Below are positions 1 through 10,442 of a stretch of 52,160 nucleotides of DNA, piece by piece. A model generated the notes under the pieces. The model did no database searches. It saw only the letters and a program-made list of their open reading frames with translations, and had not been told where the DNA came from. Location: positions 24,863 to 77,022 of the forward strand of contig WTIT01000068.1 in assembly GCA_011526375.1 (NCBI GenBank), written 5' to 3'. The first letter of the stretch is position 1. Each line of letters begins with the position of its first letter. The DNA is from Methanobacteriota archaeon. Its GTDB lineage: Archaea; Thermoplasmatota; Poseidoniia; Poseidoniales; Poseidoniaceae. A program made the position numbers and the translations under genes.

Positions 1-1074
1 AGGACCGCCTCGGGATGGACCCCTTGGTGGGCCTCTTGACGGCGCTACTGGCTCATCTTCCTCTTCGTCTTCGAAGATTGCACCACAATGTGGGCATTCA
101 TTGTCGCTCTCTTTGACTAATCCATCACAGATTTCACAAGCAAACATTTCCTCTTCTTCTTGTTCTTCTTCTGAAAGGTTTTCTATTTCTCCATCTTTAG
201 AACGATATAGGTTTATCTCTGCTACATAATCAAACCCTTTCAGCGCAATTTCTGTTTGAATAGCATGTTCAAAGGCTTGGGTTAACTCATCAGGCGTATC
301 GAGTACTCTGCCATCATCTATGTAAGTGATATTTACTGTCAAAATTCCATCATCTAATTTTGCTTGTGGGGTTTCTACAGCAACACCTCTTTTCCTAGCA
401 ACTCTTCTAACTGCTACCTCACACATTCGTCTAAGGAATGCGTCGTTGGGTGCGTCTTTTTGACCACCTAATGCACCTGATAGGATTTCTTGTGCGGCAT
501 TAGTTTCGTTTCTCAAGTGATTTGGAAGGTCAGCACCTAAATTTGACAAAACATTCGATGCAGAGGCTTGGTTCATGTTAAGCCATTGATTACGCCTCTC
601 GCTTTTCATAGCCTTTTCTGCTTCAGCTAGCCGGTTTACCATCTCATCAGTAGGTGAGGTTGATGGATTGACTGGAGTCACGTTTTGCACATTTGAGGGG
701 GGCATATTTCCTAAATTATTCATAGGCATTTGCTGATTTAGGTTGTTCTGTTGATTGATCGGATTTTGATAACCTTGAGGTGGGAAATTTCCTACTGGAG
801 GTATGTTTTGTTGATTTTGCATACTCTGAGCAATCTGCCTCATCAACTCAGGTGATACCGCATTCGGGTCGGTTACTGACATATCTCTTTGATGCCTGAT
901 AGCTTCACCTGAAACAACACCAAAACTCCTGCCACCTGTAACTTCTTGACCAGATAGACCAACAGCGTTTGGCGCAGTAAAACCTCCGGCTCTAGACAAA
1001 TCTTGACGTGCACCACATTCAGGACAAAATATACTGTCTGCTGGTATCTCTTCACCGCAAGAGCCGCACTGCAT
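1..1074 (-). CDS. Double zinc-ribbon protein with Q/N/P-rich linker and acidic tail (partial, runs off left edge)
   Basis: Minus-strand frame open from ATG at 1074 to the window edge: MQCGSCGEEIPADSIFCPECGARQDLSRAGG...; C-terminal second ribbon CEICDGLVKESDNECPHCG followed by an EDEEEDE stretch. Absent from the ORF track because it is truncated. Confidence 0.8.
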   Translation of the reverse strand, partial: MQCGSCGEEIPADSIFCPECGARQDLSRAGGFTAPNAVGLSGQEVTGGRSFGVVSGEAIRHQRDMSVTDPNAVSPELMRQIAQSMQNQQNIPPVGNFPPQGYQNPINQQNNLNQQMPMNNLGNMPPSNVQNVTPVNPSTSPTDEMVNRLAEAEKAMKSERRNQWLNMNQASASNVLSNLGADLPNHLRNETNAAQEILSGALGGQKDAPNDAFLRRMCEVAVRRVARKRGVAVETPQAKLDDGILTVNITYIDDGRVLDTPDELTQAFEHAIQTEIALKGFDYVAEINLYRSKDGEIENLSEEEQEEEEMFACEICDGLVKESDNECPHCGAIFEDEEEDEPVAPSRGPPRGPSRGGP

Positions 1075-1261
1075 ATTATCCCCTCAATGTGACGGTGGGT
1101 TAATTCCCAATAAAGCCTTACTATGATTTCTACCGTCAATGAACATAGTTATTAGGTGAAAAACTGGTAAATATGATGGTGACGTTACAAAGATTGCTAA
1201 CTGGTTTTATCTAACCATAGGGTCAATAACGATTACTTTGTGGGACATATAGAGGGATTAA

Positions 1262-2281
1262 ATGTCAGTGCTAATCAACGAAGAGATAGACAACTTGCTA
1301 AAAAATACCTCAAGGTCTTTTTATCCCACACTAAAGTATCTGCCAAAAAAAGTCAGAGGTCAGATTGGTTTACTCTATCTCCTAGCAAGAGTTGCTGATA
1401 CCATCGCAGATTCCAAAGACGGAGTTACAGAAGATTTAATGAAATATCTGAAACAATATAATGAGGTGGCACAAGGAAATTCTACAGAACTTCCCGATTT
1501 CACCAAACTTGCTGAAATACAAGATAATCCACACGAAGCAGAACTGCTACTAAACGTTAGAGACGTAATCGACGGATTACAAGTTTATGATGAAGGTGAC
1601 CAACAACGAATGCTGGAATGTTTGAACATCATTATCGGCGGTCAAATTTTAGACCTAGAAAGATTTGGAATAGCAAAAGAAGGCGGCAAAATTTCTGCAC
1701 TCAATGATAACATCGAAATGGATGATTATACATACAGAGTAGCTGGATGTGTTGGAGTTTTTTGGACCAAAATGTCACTAGCCCATTTGATTTCGATGTC
1801 TGATGAGAAGCAGGATATTTTCTTCGAGAAAGGGATTAGATTTGGTAAGGCATTACAGATGATAAATATACTCAGGGACATTCCTGAAGATTTGAGATTT
1901 GGGAGATGCTACATACCAAAGCAAGAATTAAACAAACATGGATTAGAACCTGAAGATTTACTCGACCCAGAAAATATCGATGTCTTTAGACCATTATATG
2001 ATGAATATCTTGACCTCACTAATGAACACCTAGATGAAGCAATCGAATACATCAAAATGCTTCCTGAAACACAATTTAGATTAAAAGCATCTTGCATGTT
2101 ACCCGTATTAATTGGCCAAAGGACCGTTTCTCTTCTCAGAGAAGGAAATATTCTTGATTCTACAGATCGAATAAAAGTTACTCGTGACGAGATTAAATCG
2201 TATGCGAGAAAATTACTCAGGGCATTGATAATCCCTGGCGGTGTAAAAAGACTACTCGAGAAAAATAAAGATTCAAAATAA
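1262..2281 (+). CDS. Squalene/phytoene synthase family protein
   Basis: Trans-isoprenyl diphosphate synthase motifs LARVADTIAD and NILRDIPEDLRFGRCYIP. Confidence 0.85.
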   Translation: MSVLINEEIDNLLKNTSRSFYPTLKYLPKKVRGQIGLLYLLARVADTIADSKDGVTEDLMKYLKQYNEVAQGNSTELPDFTKLAEIQDNPHEAELLLNVRDVIDGLQVYDEGDQQRMLECLNIIIGGQILDLERFGIAKEGGKISALNDNIEMDDYTYRVAGCVGVFWTKMSLAHLISMSDEKQDIFFEKGIRFGKALQMINILRDIPEDLRFGRCYIPKQELNKHGLEPEDLLDPENIDVFRPLYDEYLDLTNEHLDEAIEYIKMLPETQFRLKASCMLPVLIGQRTVSLLREGNILDSTDRIKVTRDEIKSYARKLLRALIIPGGVKRLLEKNKDSK

Positions 2282-2514
2282 GGCTTGATATCAACTTAGT
2301 AAAAACATACTTACATAATAATTTTAGATGCCAAAGAAATTTGAATTAATAACATTATTAATTCTAATTACTGATGCTTTCTTACAAAGCAATAAAAAAG
2401 GAGAACTAGCACATAGGAATGATAGGGATGTTGGAACGCCGGAAACCATTGGACTTGCTATTCCCGCTACAAGGAAATGCAAAATCCAGAGAAAACGGCG
2501 ACGAAAATCCAAGA

Positions 2515-3723
2515 ATGACTACCCTAGACAGGCTTCGTGCTGGTGTTGTTCTTGCTCGAGATGCCGTAAAAGCAGTTAGCGTCACCGCAATGGAAGCTTT
2601 GCGAGAGGGTGTCGCATTCATCGGCATAACAGAAAAAAATGAACTTGTTGACCCATTTCAAAACTTAGATGCACCAATATGGTCTGAACAACCACCTCAA
2701 GAATTGCTCAAATTAGCCTATCAGTACTGTGAAAAACTCACAATACAAGAAGCAGGAAACTTTTACCACTCATTCAAATATCTGCCAGATGAACAAAGAC
2801 TAGCAATGTGTGCAGTCTATGCATTCTGTAGAAGGGCTGATGATATCGCTGATGGCGACTGGGCTGATCGTTTTCCTGGTAGTACCGGCCAAACAGATCC
2901 CGAAGCGATTGCTTACAGAGAACAACTTGAGGCTCTACAAAATAGAGGAACCATCCTGGATGAAGATTCTTACTTGAACAAAATTACGCAACTTTTCTTC
3001 TTTAGAAAGAAACTTTCAACGTGCTACACAGAGGTTTATTCTACCGACCCAGTATTCCTTGCATTGAAAGACACTGTAGAAAGATATGAAATTCCTAGAA
3101 GTGTATTCGATGATTTAATTTCTGGGATGGAAGATGACTTGTACAACAATAGATACAGGACCTTTGATGAATTGTATGATTATTGTTACAGAGTAGCCTC
3201 CGTAGTGGGGCTAATGTGTATCGAAATCTACGGCTACAATGACCCACTCGCAAAAAAGTATGCTGAATCTTGGGGCATATTCATGCAATTGACAAATGTC
3301 TTACGAGATGTTGGTGAAGATATAGAAAGAGATAGAGTATACCTACCTCTGGATGAACTTGAAAAGAACGGCATCCAAGAAGCAGAATTAGACGGGAAGG
3401 TAGTCCTCAACAAGACTTGGGAGCCTTATTGTTATCATTATGCAAGAAGAGCAAGAACCTACCTTGAAGAGGCAAGACAATTACTGCCACTACTACCACG
3501 CAGAACTAGATACTCTCCTGCTGCAATGATTGCTTTCTACGACAAAATTCTGCGTCAAATTGAGAAAGAGCAGGGCGATGTGTTCACCAAGAGAGTGAAG
3601 TTAAACAAATTACAGAAGATGAGTTTAGCTGCAGCGGTTTATGTCAGGCACAGGATGTTGCCAAGAATCCTAGATCCAGTATGGAATGGGCTAGCGAGAA
3701 TCGGGCTGCTACCATCAGTTTGA
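2515..3723 (+). CDS. Phytoene/squalene synthase family protein (CrtB/HpnD-like)
   Basis: AVYAFCRRADDIADGDW and LTNVLRDVGEDIERDRVYLP motifs. Likely start ATG 2515 (MTTLDRLRAG); the ORF track extends upstream to 2419. Confidence 0.85.
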   Translation: MTTLDRLRAGVVLARDAVKAVSVTAMEALREGVAFIGITEKNELVDPFQNLDAPIWSEQPPQELLKLAYQYCEKLTIQEAGNFYHSFKYLPDEQRLAMCAVYAFCRRADDIADGDWADRFPGSTGQTDPEAIAYREQLEALQNRGTILDEDSYLNKITQLFFFRKKLSTCYTEVYSTDPVFLALKDTVERYEIPRSVFDDLISGMEDDLYNNRYRTFDELYDYCYRVASVVGLMCIEIYGYNDPLAKKYAESWGIFMQLTNVLRDVGEDIERDRVYLPLDELEKNGIQEAELDGKVVLNKTWEPYCYHYARRARTYLEEARQLLPLLPRRTRYSPAAMIAFYDKILRQIEKEQGDVFTKRVKLNKLQKMSLAAAVYVRHRMLPRILDPVWNGLARIGLLPSV

Positions 3724-3725
3724 TT

Positions 3726-4901
3726 TCATTGCGTTCTTGTGAATGCTTGAATACCTGTTATGTATCGACCTAGAATTAAGTTGTGAATATCATGGGTCCC
3801 TTCATAAGTCTTAACGGATTCTAAATTGGCCATGTGACGCATGACCGGATATTCGTCTAGAATACCATTAGCTCCGTGTATGTCACGGGCAATTCTAGCA
3901 ATTTCCAAAGCAATGTCAACATTATTCATCTTTGCTAATGAAATTTGTTCGTTGAACCATGTACCATCGTCCTTCTTCTTACCTAGATGGTAAGCGAGAA
4001 GTTGGCCTTTGGTGATTTCTCTCAACATCCAGGCTAACTTGTTTTGCACTAGTTGGTATGATGCAATTGGCACATCAAACTGAATCCTTGAAAGCGCATA
4101 GGTCTTTGCGCTGTGGAAACAAGCCATCGCTGCTCCCAGTGCACCCCAAGAAATACCATAGCGCGCATTATTCAAACACGAAAACGGACCTCTTAGACCC
4201 TTTACACCCGGGAGAATTCGGTCTTTTGGAATTTTACAATCTTGGAAAACCAACTCACTGGTTACCGACGCTTTGAGTGAGTGCTTACCCTTCATTTCCG
4301 GGGCAGTGAAACCCTCATCACCTTTTTCAACGATAAATCCCTTGATTACTCCATCTAGTTTAGCCCAAACTACTGCAACGTCGGCAATAGTTCCGTTGGT
4401 AATCCACATTTTTGCTCCATTCAAAAGGTAATGGTCGCCCATATCTTCTGCCTTGGTAATCATATCGCCAGGATTAGATCCATAATCTGGCTCGGTAAGG
4501 CCAAAACAACCAACCATTTCTCCAGATGCCATTTTTGGCAAATAGTGATTCTTTTGTTCCTCACTACCAAAATCCCAAATTGGATACATTGCTAAAGAGC
4601 CTTGAACTGATGCAAAAGAACGCAGTCCTGAATCTCCTCTTTCTAATTCTTGACAAATCAGACCGTAGGCAACATAGGACAATCCTGGGCATCCATATCC
4701 CTTCAAAGGTGCACCAAGTACACCCATCTCACCTAGCGCAACTCGCCACTCATCAGGGAATACGCCTTCCTCGCAAGCATGTTCGATTTTTGGTAAAACT
4801 TCTTCGTCAACCCAGTCTCTAACCATATCTCTAATCATTATTTCTTCTTCTGTTAGTAGGCTTTCTATATCGTAAAAATCGAGCCCCTCGAACTTCTCCA
4901 T
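3726..4901 (-). CDS. gcdH: Acyl-CoA dehydrogenase, glutaryl-CoA dehydrogenase type
   Basis: Acyl-CoA dehydrogenase family throughout; C-terminal VKTYEGTHDIHNLILGRYITGIQAF resembles GcdH. Confidence 0.8.
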   Translation of the reverse strand: MEKFEGLDFYDIESLLTEEEIMIRDMVRDWVDEEVLPKIEHACEEGVFPDEWRVALGEMGVLGAPLKGYGCPGLSYVAYGLICQELERGDSGLRSFASVQGSLAMYPIWDFGSEEQKNHYLPKMASGEMVGCFGLTEPDYGSNPGDMITKAEDMGDHYLLNGAKMWITNGTIADVAVVWAKLDGVIKGFIVEKGDEGFTAPEMKGKHSLKASVTSELVFQDCKIPKDRILPGVKGLRGPFSCLNNARYGISWGALGAAMACFHSAKTYALSRIQFDVPIASYQLVQNKLAWMLREITKGQLLAYHLGKKKDDGTWFNEQISLAKMNNVDIALEIARIARDIHGANGILDEYPVMRHMANLESVKTYEGTHDIHNLILGRYITGIQAFTRTQ

Positions 4902-4963
4902 GTGTTCTCCCCAATACTACGGGGCCATAGGCGCTTCAAGAACCTAACTACCAAGAAAGAAAT

Positions 4964-6139
4964 TCATCGTTTCCTTTTTTTGAAAATTTGGTTATATTTC
5001 CTTTGCAAAAATGGACTATTCATGTAAATTAGTCCCAAAATTACACCTGGTACTGAAACAGAGACTGCGATTAGTATAGCTGTTGTTAACATAGTATTCT
5101 CAATCTCAATTTGATATGGTTCAAATGAGATTACATTACCATTACTAGTAATAACAAAACCGCTATTGAAACTATTTTCCCAAACATATGAAATCTGTCT
5201 ACCAGAAATTACTGAATCCCAATCAGCCATTTGCTCTGAAGATACTTGCACCTTCGCAACATCATTTAGTGGTTCGTACCTAACTGTTGCAGAAGGCGCA
5301 AGATGGATTATTGAAGTACCAGAAAACCCTCTTGATGAAGATATAAAATCTCCGTCTAATGTGCGGTATTCGACCATACTTCCCACATCTGACTTTGTGT
5401 GGTCTACTGTATTGAGTAAGATTGAGATCATTCGCAGACCGCTGCCAAATGCAACGCATTCATTTAGAGAGGCATCTGGACAGTCAACATCAACCCAGGT
5501 ATCTGTTCTAGTACCGCTAATCCATGAAATATTGTGTGCTTGACCAATTACTCCTAAGCCGCTTGATATGGTTGAAACTACGCACAAGTCATAGTTCATG
5601 TGACATGAAATTCCAGTAATCTCAGAGTCTGCGTCATTACCTAAATTAACGAAACCTGTGCCCTCGGAAAATCGCCATAAGGAACCATCTTTACCTCCAA
5701 AGTATGCATAATCTCCCGCGCTGCGCCATTCTACTGAACTCATATCACGACCTAGAATTGCGCCTGTCCCATTTACGATAGTAACGCTATGGTCTATTTT
5801 TTCATATCTCATTGCAGTACCAAAATCTCCCGCAATTAGAGCTGCTTCGCTCCTTGGATGCCAGGATACATCATTGAAATCATTATCGCGGGCACTATTC
5901 AATTCAACATCTAAAGAACGGTCACCGGCGTTTTTCGCTGAAATTAAATGCACATATCCTTCATTTCCAACCAACAAGACTGTCTTACCATCTGGCGACA
6001 ATTCGCCTGTGGAAATTCCAACATCATAATCCGCTACTGATGATTCTAGTGACAAATCAACCTGCTTGCTTTCCGCATTTACTAACGGAAGTAGCAAAAT
6101 CAGCATCATAAATACTGGTAGAAAGTAGTTAACTCGCAC
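4964..6139 (-). CDS. Predicted exported, membrane-anchored beta-propeller-like protein
   Basis: N-terminal signal-like MRVNYFLPVFMMLILLLPLVNA; repeated blade-like segments (VSWHPRSEAALIAGDFG, VEWRSAGDYAYFGGKDGSLW); C-terminal TM then KRKR. Confidence 0.6.
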   Translation of the reverse strand: MRVNYFLPVFMMLILLLPLVNAESKQVDLSLESSVADYDVGISTGELSPDGKTVLLVGNEGYVHLISAKNAGDRSLDVELNSARDNDFNDVSWHPRSEAALIAGDFGTAMRYEKIDHSVTIVNGTGAILGRDMSSVEWRSAGDYAYFGGKDGSLWRFSEGTGFVNLGNDADSEITGISCHMNYDLCVVSTISSGLGVIGQAHNISWISGTRTDTWVDVDCPDASLNECVAFGSGLRMISILLNTVDHTKSDVGSMVEYRTLDGDFISSSRGFSGTSIIHLAPSATVRYEPLNDVAKVQVSSEQMADWDSVISGRQISYVWENSFNSGFVITSNGNVISFEPYQIEIENTMLTTAILIAVSVSVPGVILGLIYMNSPFLQRKYNQIFKKRKR

Positions 6140-6202
6140 ATTCCTTCCACAAAGTGCTTAATCAAAACATTTCTCTTCAACCTTTTTTTGACGGTGAGCC
6201 TT

Positions 6203-6754
6203 ATGTTGAATGGTGTTTTGGGTAGTCTCATGGAGAAATTCTCAGTTAAGCGTGGCCTAATAAAGCAGATTGGTGGAAATGCAGGACTTGCAAAATTGGC
6301 AACAGAATATTTTGATGATGTAAATGCCAATTCCGATGGTGAATTTACTGCCTCATTTGGGATATTAACCAAGGTTTCTGCTCACTTTGACAGTGACGGT
6401 AAACTGTCTGTTGATGTTGAACAGTTGAAAGGAGAAGCACTAGGAGAATTCTTGAGTGGAGATGGTGGAAGAGAACAGGCAATGGAATCTAGAAAGCGTT
6501 GGTCTGGTTTTTTGGACCAAGCTACAGGCTACAATGCCAAACAGAGAGGAGATAAAGCCAAAGAGGAGGCAAAAAAATTCTCAAAGGCCAAATCTGCCAT
6601 TAAGATGGCTCACAAGTCAATGGAAATGAGCACAAAACTAACCGACGAGGTAAAAGAAAAAGCCCTAGCTATGATTGCTGAGCTTGAATCCATGATCGAA
6701 AACGGTGATGCACCGTCTGAAGGAAAAGTAAAGAAGCTCAACGATTTGTTTTGA
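6203..6754 (+). CDS. DUF5611-like conserved archaeal protein with helical C-terminal extension
   Basis: Remembered pattern of an archaeal domain of this type: FSVKRG..., SFGILTKVSAHFDSDGKLSV, ...RWSGFLDQATGYNAKQR. Family name from recall, not from a search. Start ATG 6203 preceded by GGTGAG. Confidence 0.5.
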   Translation: MLNGVLGSLMEKFSVKRGLIKQIGGNAGLAKLATEYFDDVNANSDGEFTASFGILTKVSAHFDSDGKLSVDVEQLKGEALGEFLSGDGGREQAMESRKRWSGFLDQATGYNAKQRGDKAKEEAKKFSKAKSAIKMAHKSMEMSTKLTDEVKEKALAMIAELESMIENGDAPSEGKVKKLNDLF

Positions 6755-6763
6755 GGTGAAATT

Positions 6764-7915
6764 ATGGATATTGAACAAATGTTGCTTCAATATCAAGAAA
6801 AGTGCCCAAGGCTAGGTGAGCTGAGCGACGAACAACAATCAAGAATTCACAAGATTATCGGCTCAGTAGAAGAAACAGTCGGGCTTGATTACTTAGTTGA
6901 CTGCATAGCAGATGGTGTCAGTGCTGGTGGCGATGGTGTCTTGAGATGCTATGTTGGGTTTGAGCCGTCAGGAAAAGCACATATTGGATGGAAAGTGTTG
7001 TCACTACAACTCAAAAGAATGCTTGAAGCAGAAGTAAATGTTTTGATTTTTCTCGCCGATTGGCATGCATGGATAAATGATAAGTTCAATGGCAACATGG
7101 AGCACATACAAACTACGGCAAAATACATGGAAGATACATTCAGAGCACTACTTGATTATCCCCCTGAAGGTGATGGGCCTGGAGAATTGAGATTCTTCTA
7201 TGCCTCTGAACTGATGGATAATGGAGATTATTGGGCAAGAGTACTAAGATGTTCCAAAGGTGCAACTCTAGCGATGGTAAGAAAGACATTTACGATTATG
7301 GGTCGAGATGAAGCATCATCTGATCACGATTTGTCTAAATTCTTCTATCCTGCTATGCAGGCTAGTGACATTTTTGAATTAAATATGGACATTGCAATAG
7401 GAGGTATGGATCAAAGAAAAGCACACATGTTCATGCGCGATGTGGCAAGTAAATATGGCTGGAAAAAAGCCACATGTTTACACACTCCGATTATTTCCTC
7501 TTTGAAATCAAGTGGTTCAAGAATGGAAAGCTTTGACCACAAAATGAGTAAATCAGACCCCGGTGGAGCGATATTAATTCATGATGATGCGAAGCGTTTG
7601 AGGAAGAAAATGCAGAAGCATGCTTACCTAAACACTGAAGATGAGAATTCACCGATTTACGAACTAGCAGAACATGTTATTTTACCAGAATTTGGAGAAA
7701 TTATTGTCACTCCAAATCCAAAATTTGGTCAACCATCGACATGGACCAGTGTCGAAGAATTTAGAAATGCTGTAATGGATGGTACTCTTCATCCTCTTGA
7801 TGCTAAATTCGGTGTTGCTGATGGAATTTCAAGAGGACTTGAAACAGTTGCAAAGCATTTTGATGAAAATCCAGAATTACTTGACAAAGTCAATGAATTA
7901 GTGAACAGCAAATAA
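6764..7915 (+). CDS. tyrS: Tyrosyl-tRNA synthetase
   Basis: GFEPSGKAHIG, LIFLADWHAWINDKFNG, and KMSKSDPGGAILIHDD class I motif; archaeal type. Confidence 0.93.
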   Translation: MDIEQMLLQYQEKCPRLGELSDEQQSRIHKIIGSVEETVGLDYLVDCIADGVSAGGDGVLRCYVGFEPSGKAHIGWKVLSLQLKRMLEAEVNVLIFLADWHAWINDKFNGNMEHIQTTAKYMEDTFRALLDYPPEGDGPGELRFFYASELMDNGDYWARVLRCSKGATLAMVRKTFTIMGRDEASSDHDLSKFFYPAMQASDIFELNMDIAIGGMDQRKAHMFMRDVASKYGWKKATCLHTPIISSLKSSGSRMESFDHKMSKSDPGGAILIHDDAKRLRKKMQKHAYLNTEDENSPIYELAEHVILPEFGEIIVTPNPKFGQPSTWTSVEEFRNAVMDGTLHPLDAKFGVADGISRGLETVAKHFDENPELLDKVNELVNSK

Positions 7916-8000
7916 TGCTAATACCCAGCATGTTCTGATTAAGGAACATAATACAAATGTTCATGAATTGAATTCCCTAGGAATAAATATTGGTGATACT

Positions 8001-8738
8001 ATGGTCAATATTGCGGTGCTAGTCAAACAAGTTCCAGATACTAATTCTAAGATTCAAATTTCGGGAGATAGAGTTGATTTATCGTCGGTTAAAATGGACA
8101 TAAGTCCTTATGACGAATTTGCGGTTGAGAATGCCCTCCAACATAAGGAATCTGGAGGCGGAACTGTTACTGCGATTACTGTTGGCCCTGCAGGGGCAGA
8201 CAAAGTGCTGAAAGGTGTAAAGGCTCTTGGCGTAGATAACATAGTGAGACTAGACTTTGATGGCTACATGGATTCAAACGGACTTCAATCAGTATTGGCA
8301 CAAGAGATTTCATCTGGCGGCTACGATGTTGTCTACTGTGGCAAATCTGCTGCCGATACTGGGGCTGGCTCAACTGGACCTGGCATAGCAGAAAGGCTTG
8401 GTTGGGGTTCAGTTTCAAACATAACAGACATCAGTTTTGATGGAGGATTAACTGTTACATCACCAACTGAGGGAGGTAATGCGATTATCTCTGTTAATCT
8501 ACCCGCTGTTGTTAGTTGCGACAAAGGTTCTACCAAAGTTAGAAAATCCAACGTTAAGGGGATAATGATGGCTAAAAAAGCACAAGTAGATGTCAAGCCC
8601 GTTACAGCACCTGCGTCTTCAGTTACTGTTGTTTCTCAGGTTATGCCACCAGCAAAACCTGCCGGTAAGAAGTTCGAAGGTGGTCAGTCTGCCCAAACAG
8701 TAGCACAACTACTAAGAGATGAAGCAAACATAATTTGA
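8001..8738 (+). CDS. etfB: Electron transfer flavoprotein beta subunit
   Basis: MVNIAVLVKQVPDTNSKIQI...; DVVYCGKSAADTGAGSTGPGIAERLGW. Start at ATG 8001 fits the family better than 7968. Confidence 0.93.
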   Translation: MVNIAVLVKQVPDTNSKIQISGDRVDLSSVKMDISPYDEFAVENALQHKESGGGTVTAITVGPAGADKVLKGVKALGVDNIVRLDFDGYMDSNGLQSVLAQEISSGGYDVVYCGKSAADTGAGSTGPGIAERLGWGSVSNITDISFDGGLTVTSPTEGGNAIISVNLPAVVSCDKGSTKVRKSNVKGIMMAKKAQVDVKPVTAPASSVTVVSQVMPPAKPAGKKFEGGQSAQTVAQLLRDEANII

Positions 8739-8747
8739 GGTGAAAAA

Positions 8748-9680
8748 ATGTCAGATACAATAGTAATAGCAGAATTGTCAAAAGGAAAGGTTAGCCCAAC
8801 TACTAATGAGTTGGTAACAGCAGCAAACGAACTAGGTTCAAACCCTACGGTTATTGTACCATGCTCTGATTCATCAGCTGCAAACGATGCAAGTAATATC
8901 TCAGGAGTAACAAAGGTAATCGCTGCAAAATCTGATGTTTTTGCCAATTATGATGCCGCTGCTTGGGCCGAAGCAATAGATTCTGTTGCTCCTGCTGGAA
9001 TTGTGATTACCTCAGCGTCTGCCCAATCAAAGGATCTAGCTGCAAGAATCGCTGCCCGACGGTCTATTTCTGTCGTACAAGACGTTATCGCAATCAATGG
9101 AACAACACTATCAACACCAATTTATTCAGGTAAAGCAATTCAAAATGTTGCGATTAGCGGGGATGCTGTAATCAGTGTAAGAGCTAATGTCTTCACTCCA
9201 TCTGATAATTCAGGAAGCACTGATGTGCAAGTAATTGACACAACTGGAAATGTATCAACTGCAGTAAAAGAACTGGTACAACGTGCATCACAAAGACTCG
9301 ATGTCTCTGAGGCCAATATCATTATTTCTGGAGGAAGGGGTATGGGAACTCCTGCAAACTTCAGCCATTTGGAAGAAATCGCTGACAAATTAGGTGCTGC
9401 TGTTGGGGCATCGAGAGCCGCTGTTGACACATGGGACGAGATTCCACATTCAATGCAGGTTGGTCAAACAGGGAAAACTGTGAATCCAAATTTATACATT
9501 GCAGTAGGTATCTCTGGAGCAATACAACATCTTGCCGGAATGCGATCCTCCAAGTATATTGTTGCTATTAACAAGGATGCAGATGCACCAATTTTCCAGC
9601 ATGCAGATTATGGAATAGTTGCAACATGGGAAGAAGCTCTGCCGGTTTTGAGCAGTTCATTATCAAGTCTACTAGCTTGA
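8748..9680 (+). CDS. etfA: Electron transfer flavoprotein alpha subunit
   Basis: C-terminal FAD domain: [59 protein letters not shown]. Confidence 0.95.
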   Translation: MSDTIVIAELSKGKVSPTTNELVTAANELGSNPTVIVPCSDSSAANDASNISGVTKVIAAKSDVFANYDAAAWAEAIDSVAPAGIVITSASAQSKDLAARIAARRSISVVQDVIAINGTTLSTPIYSGKAIQNVAISGDAVISVRANVFTPSDNSGSTDVQVIDTTGNVSTAVKELVQRASQRLDVSEANIIISGGRGMGTPANFSHLEEIADKLGAAVGASRAAVDTWDEIPHSMQVGQTGKTVNPNLYIAVGISGAIQHLAGMRSSKYIVAINKDADAPIFQHADYGIVATWEEALPVLSSSLSSLLA

Positions 9681-9686
9681 AATTAA

Positions 9687-10442
9687 CTAATGATATTTAC
9701 CAAATGCTGGATTGCTTGAACCAACGTAAGGATTAGTTGCTTTTTCCACACCAATTGTTGTCGTTGGTCCATGGCCAGGGTGAACAACCGTATCCTCATC
9801 TAATGGCCATAATTTGGTAATTATCGAGTTTGACAAGACATTGAAATCGCCGCCTGTATTTGGCAAATCTGTTCTTCCAACAGAGCCAGCGAATAGTGTA
9901 TCGCCAGCGAATAATTGATTAGGTCCGTCGTCGACTTCAATCAAAATACAACACCCACCTAAGGTGTGACCAGGGGTATGCAGTATCGTGAATCTTAGTC
10001 CACCAAGTTGTAAATCCATTCCATCGTGCAACAACTTATCTGCAATCGCAGGTTCTGGCAGATTAAATCCCCACCTCATAGCTGAACTTTGTGCGAGGCT
10101 TTGGAGGAAGAAATCATCGTTATGTAAGTACCAACTAACATCATATTCCTCGAGTAACAATGGAATCTCGCCAGAATGGTCAAAATGTGCGTGAGTATTT
10201 ACCAGAGCGACTACATTTCTACTTGTTATGCCATATTGTTCCATTTCTTCCAAAGTGTTTGGACCATTAGACCAGTCTGGACCTAATCCCTCAAAATTGT
10301 TAATCCAAGAAATTAATCTATCAGATTCAGATCCTCCATCAATAATTACCGTATCGCCACTTGATAAATCGGTAACCACTGAACACCTCATAGCTAAGGC
10401 TCCAACAAAAAATGATTCTATCCATAGATCACTAGAATTCAT
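9687..10442 (-). CDS. MBL-fold metallo-hydrolase (glyoxalase II-like)
   Basis: HAHFDHSGEI, HTPGHTLGGCC, FAGDTLF, VHPGHGP. ATG start at 10442 overlaps the upstream stop (TGATG). Confidence 0.88.
   Translation of the reverse strand: MNSSDLWIESFFVGALAMRCSVVTDLSSGDTVIIDGGSESDRLISWINNFEGLGPDWSNGPNTLEEMEQYGITSRNVVALVNTHAHFDHSGEIPLLLEEYDVSWYLHNDDFFLQSLAQSSAMRWGFNLPEPAIADKLLHDGMDLQLGGLRFTILHTPGHTLGGCCILIEVDDGPNQLFAGDTLFAGSVGRTDLPNTGGDFNVLSNSIITKLWPLDEDTVVHPGHGPTTTIGVEKATNPYVGSSNPAFGKYH

Noticed and set aside
2324-2627. Cluster of short ORFs on both strands between the two prenyl synthase genes
   Set aside because: Mutually overlapping frames with no recognisable domain; the region is best explained as upstream and 5' sequence of the second synthase.
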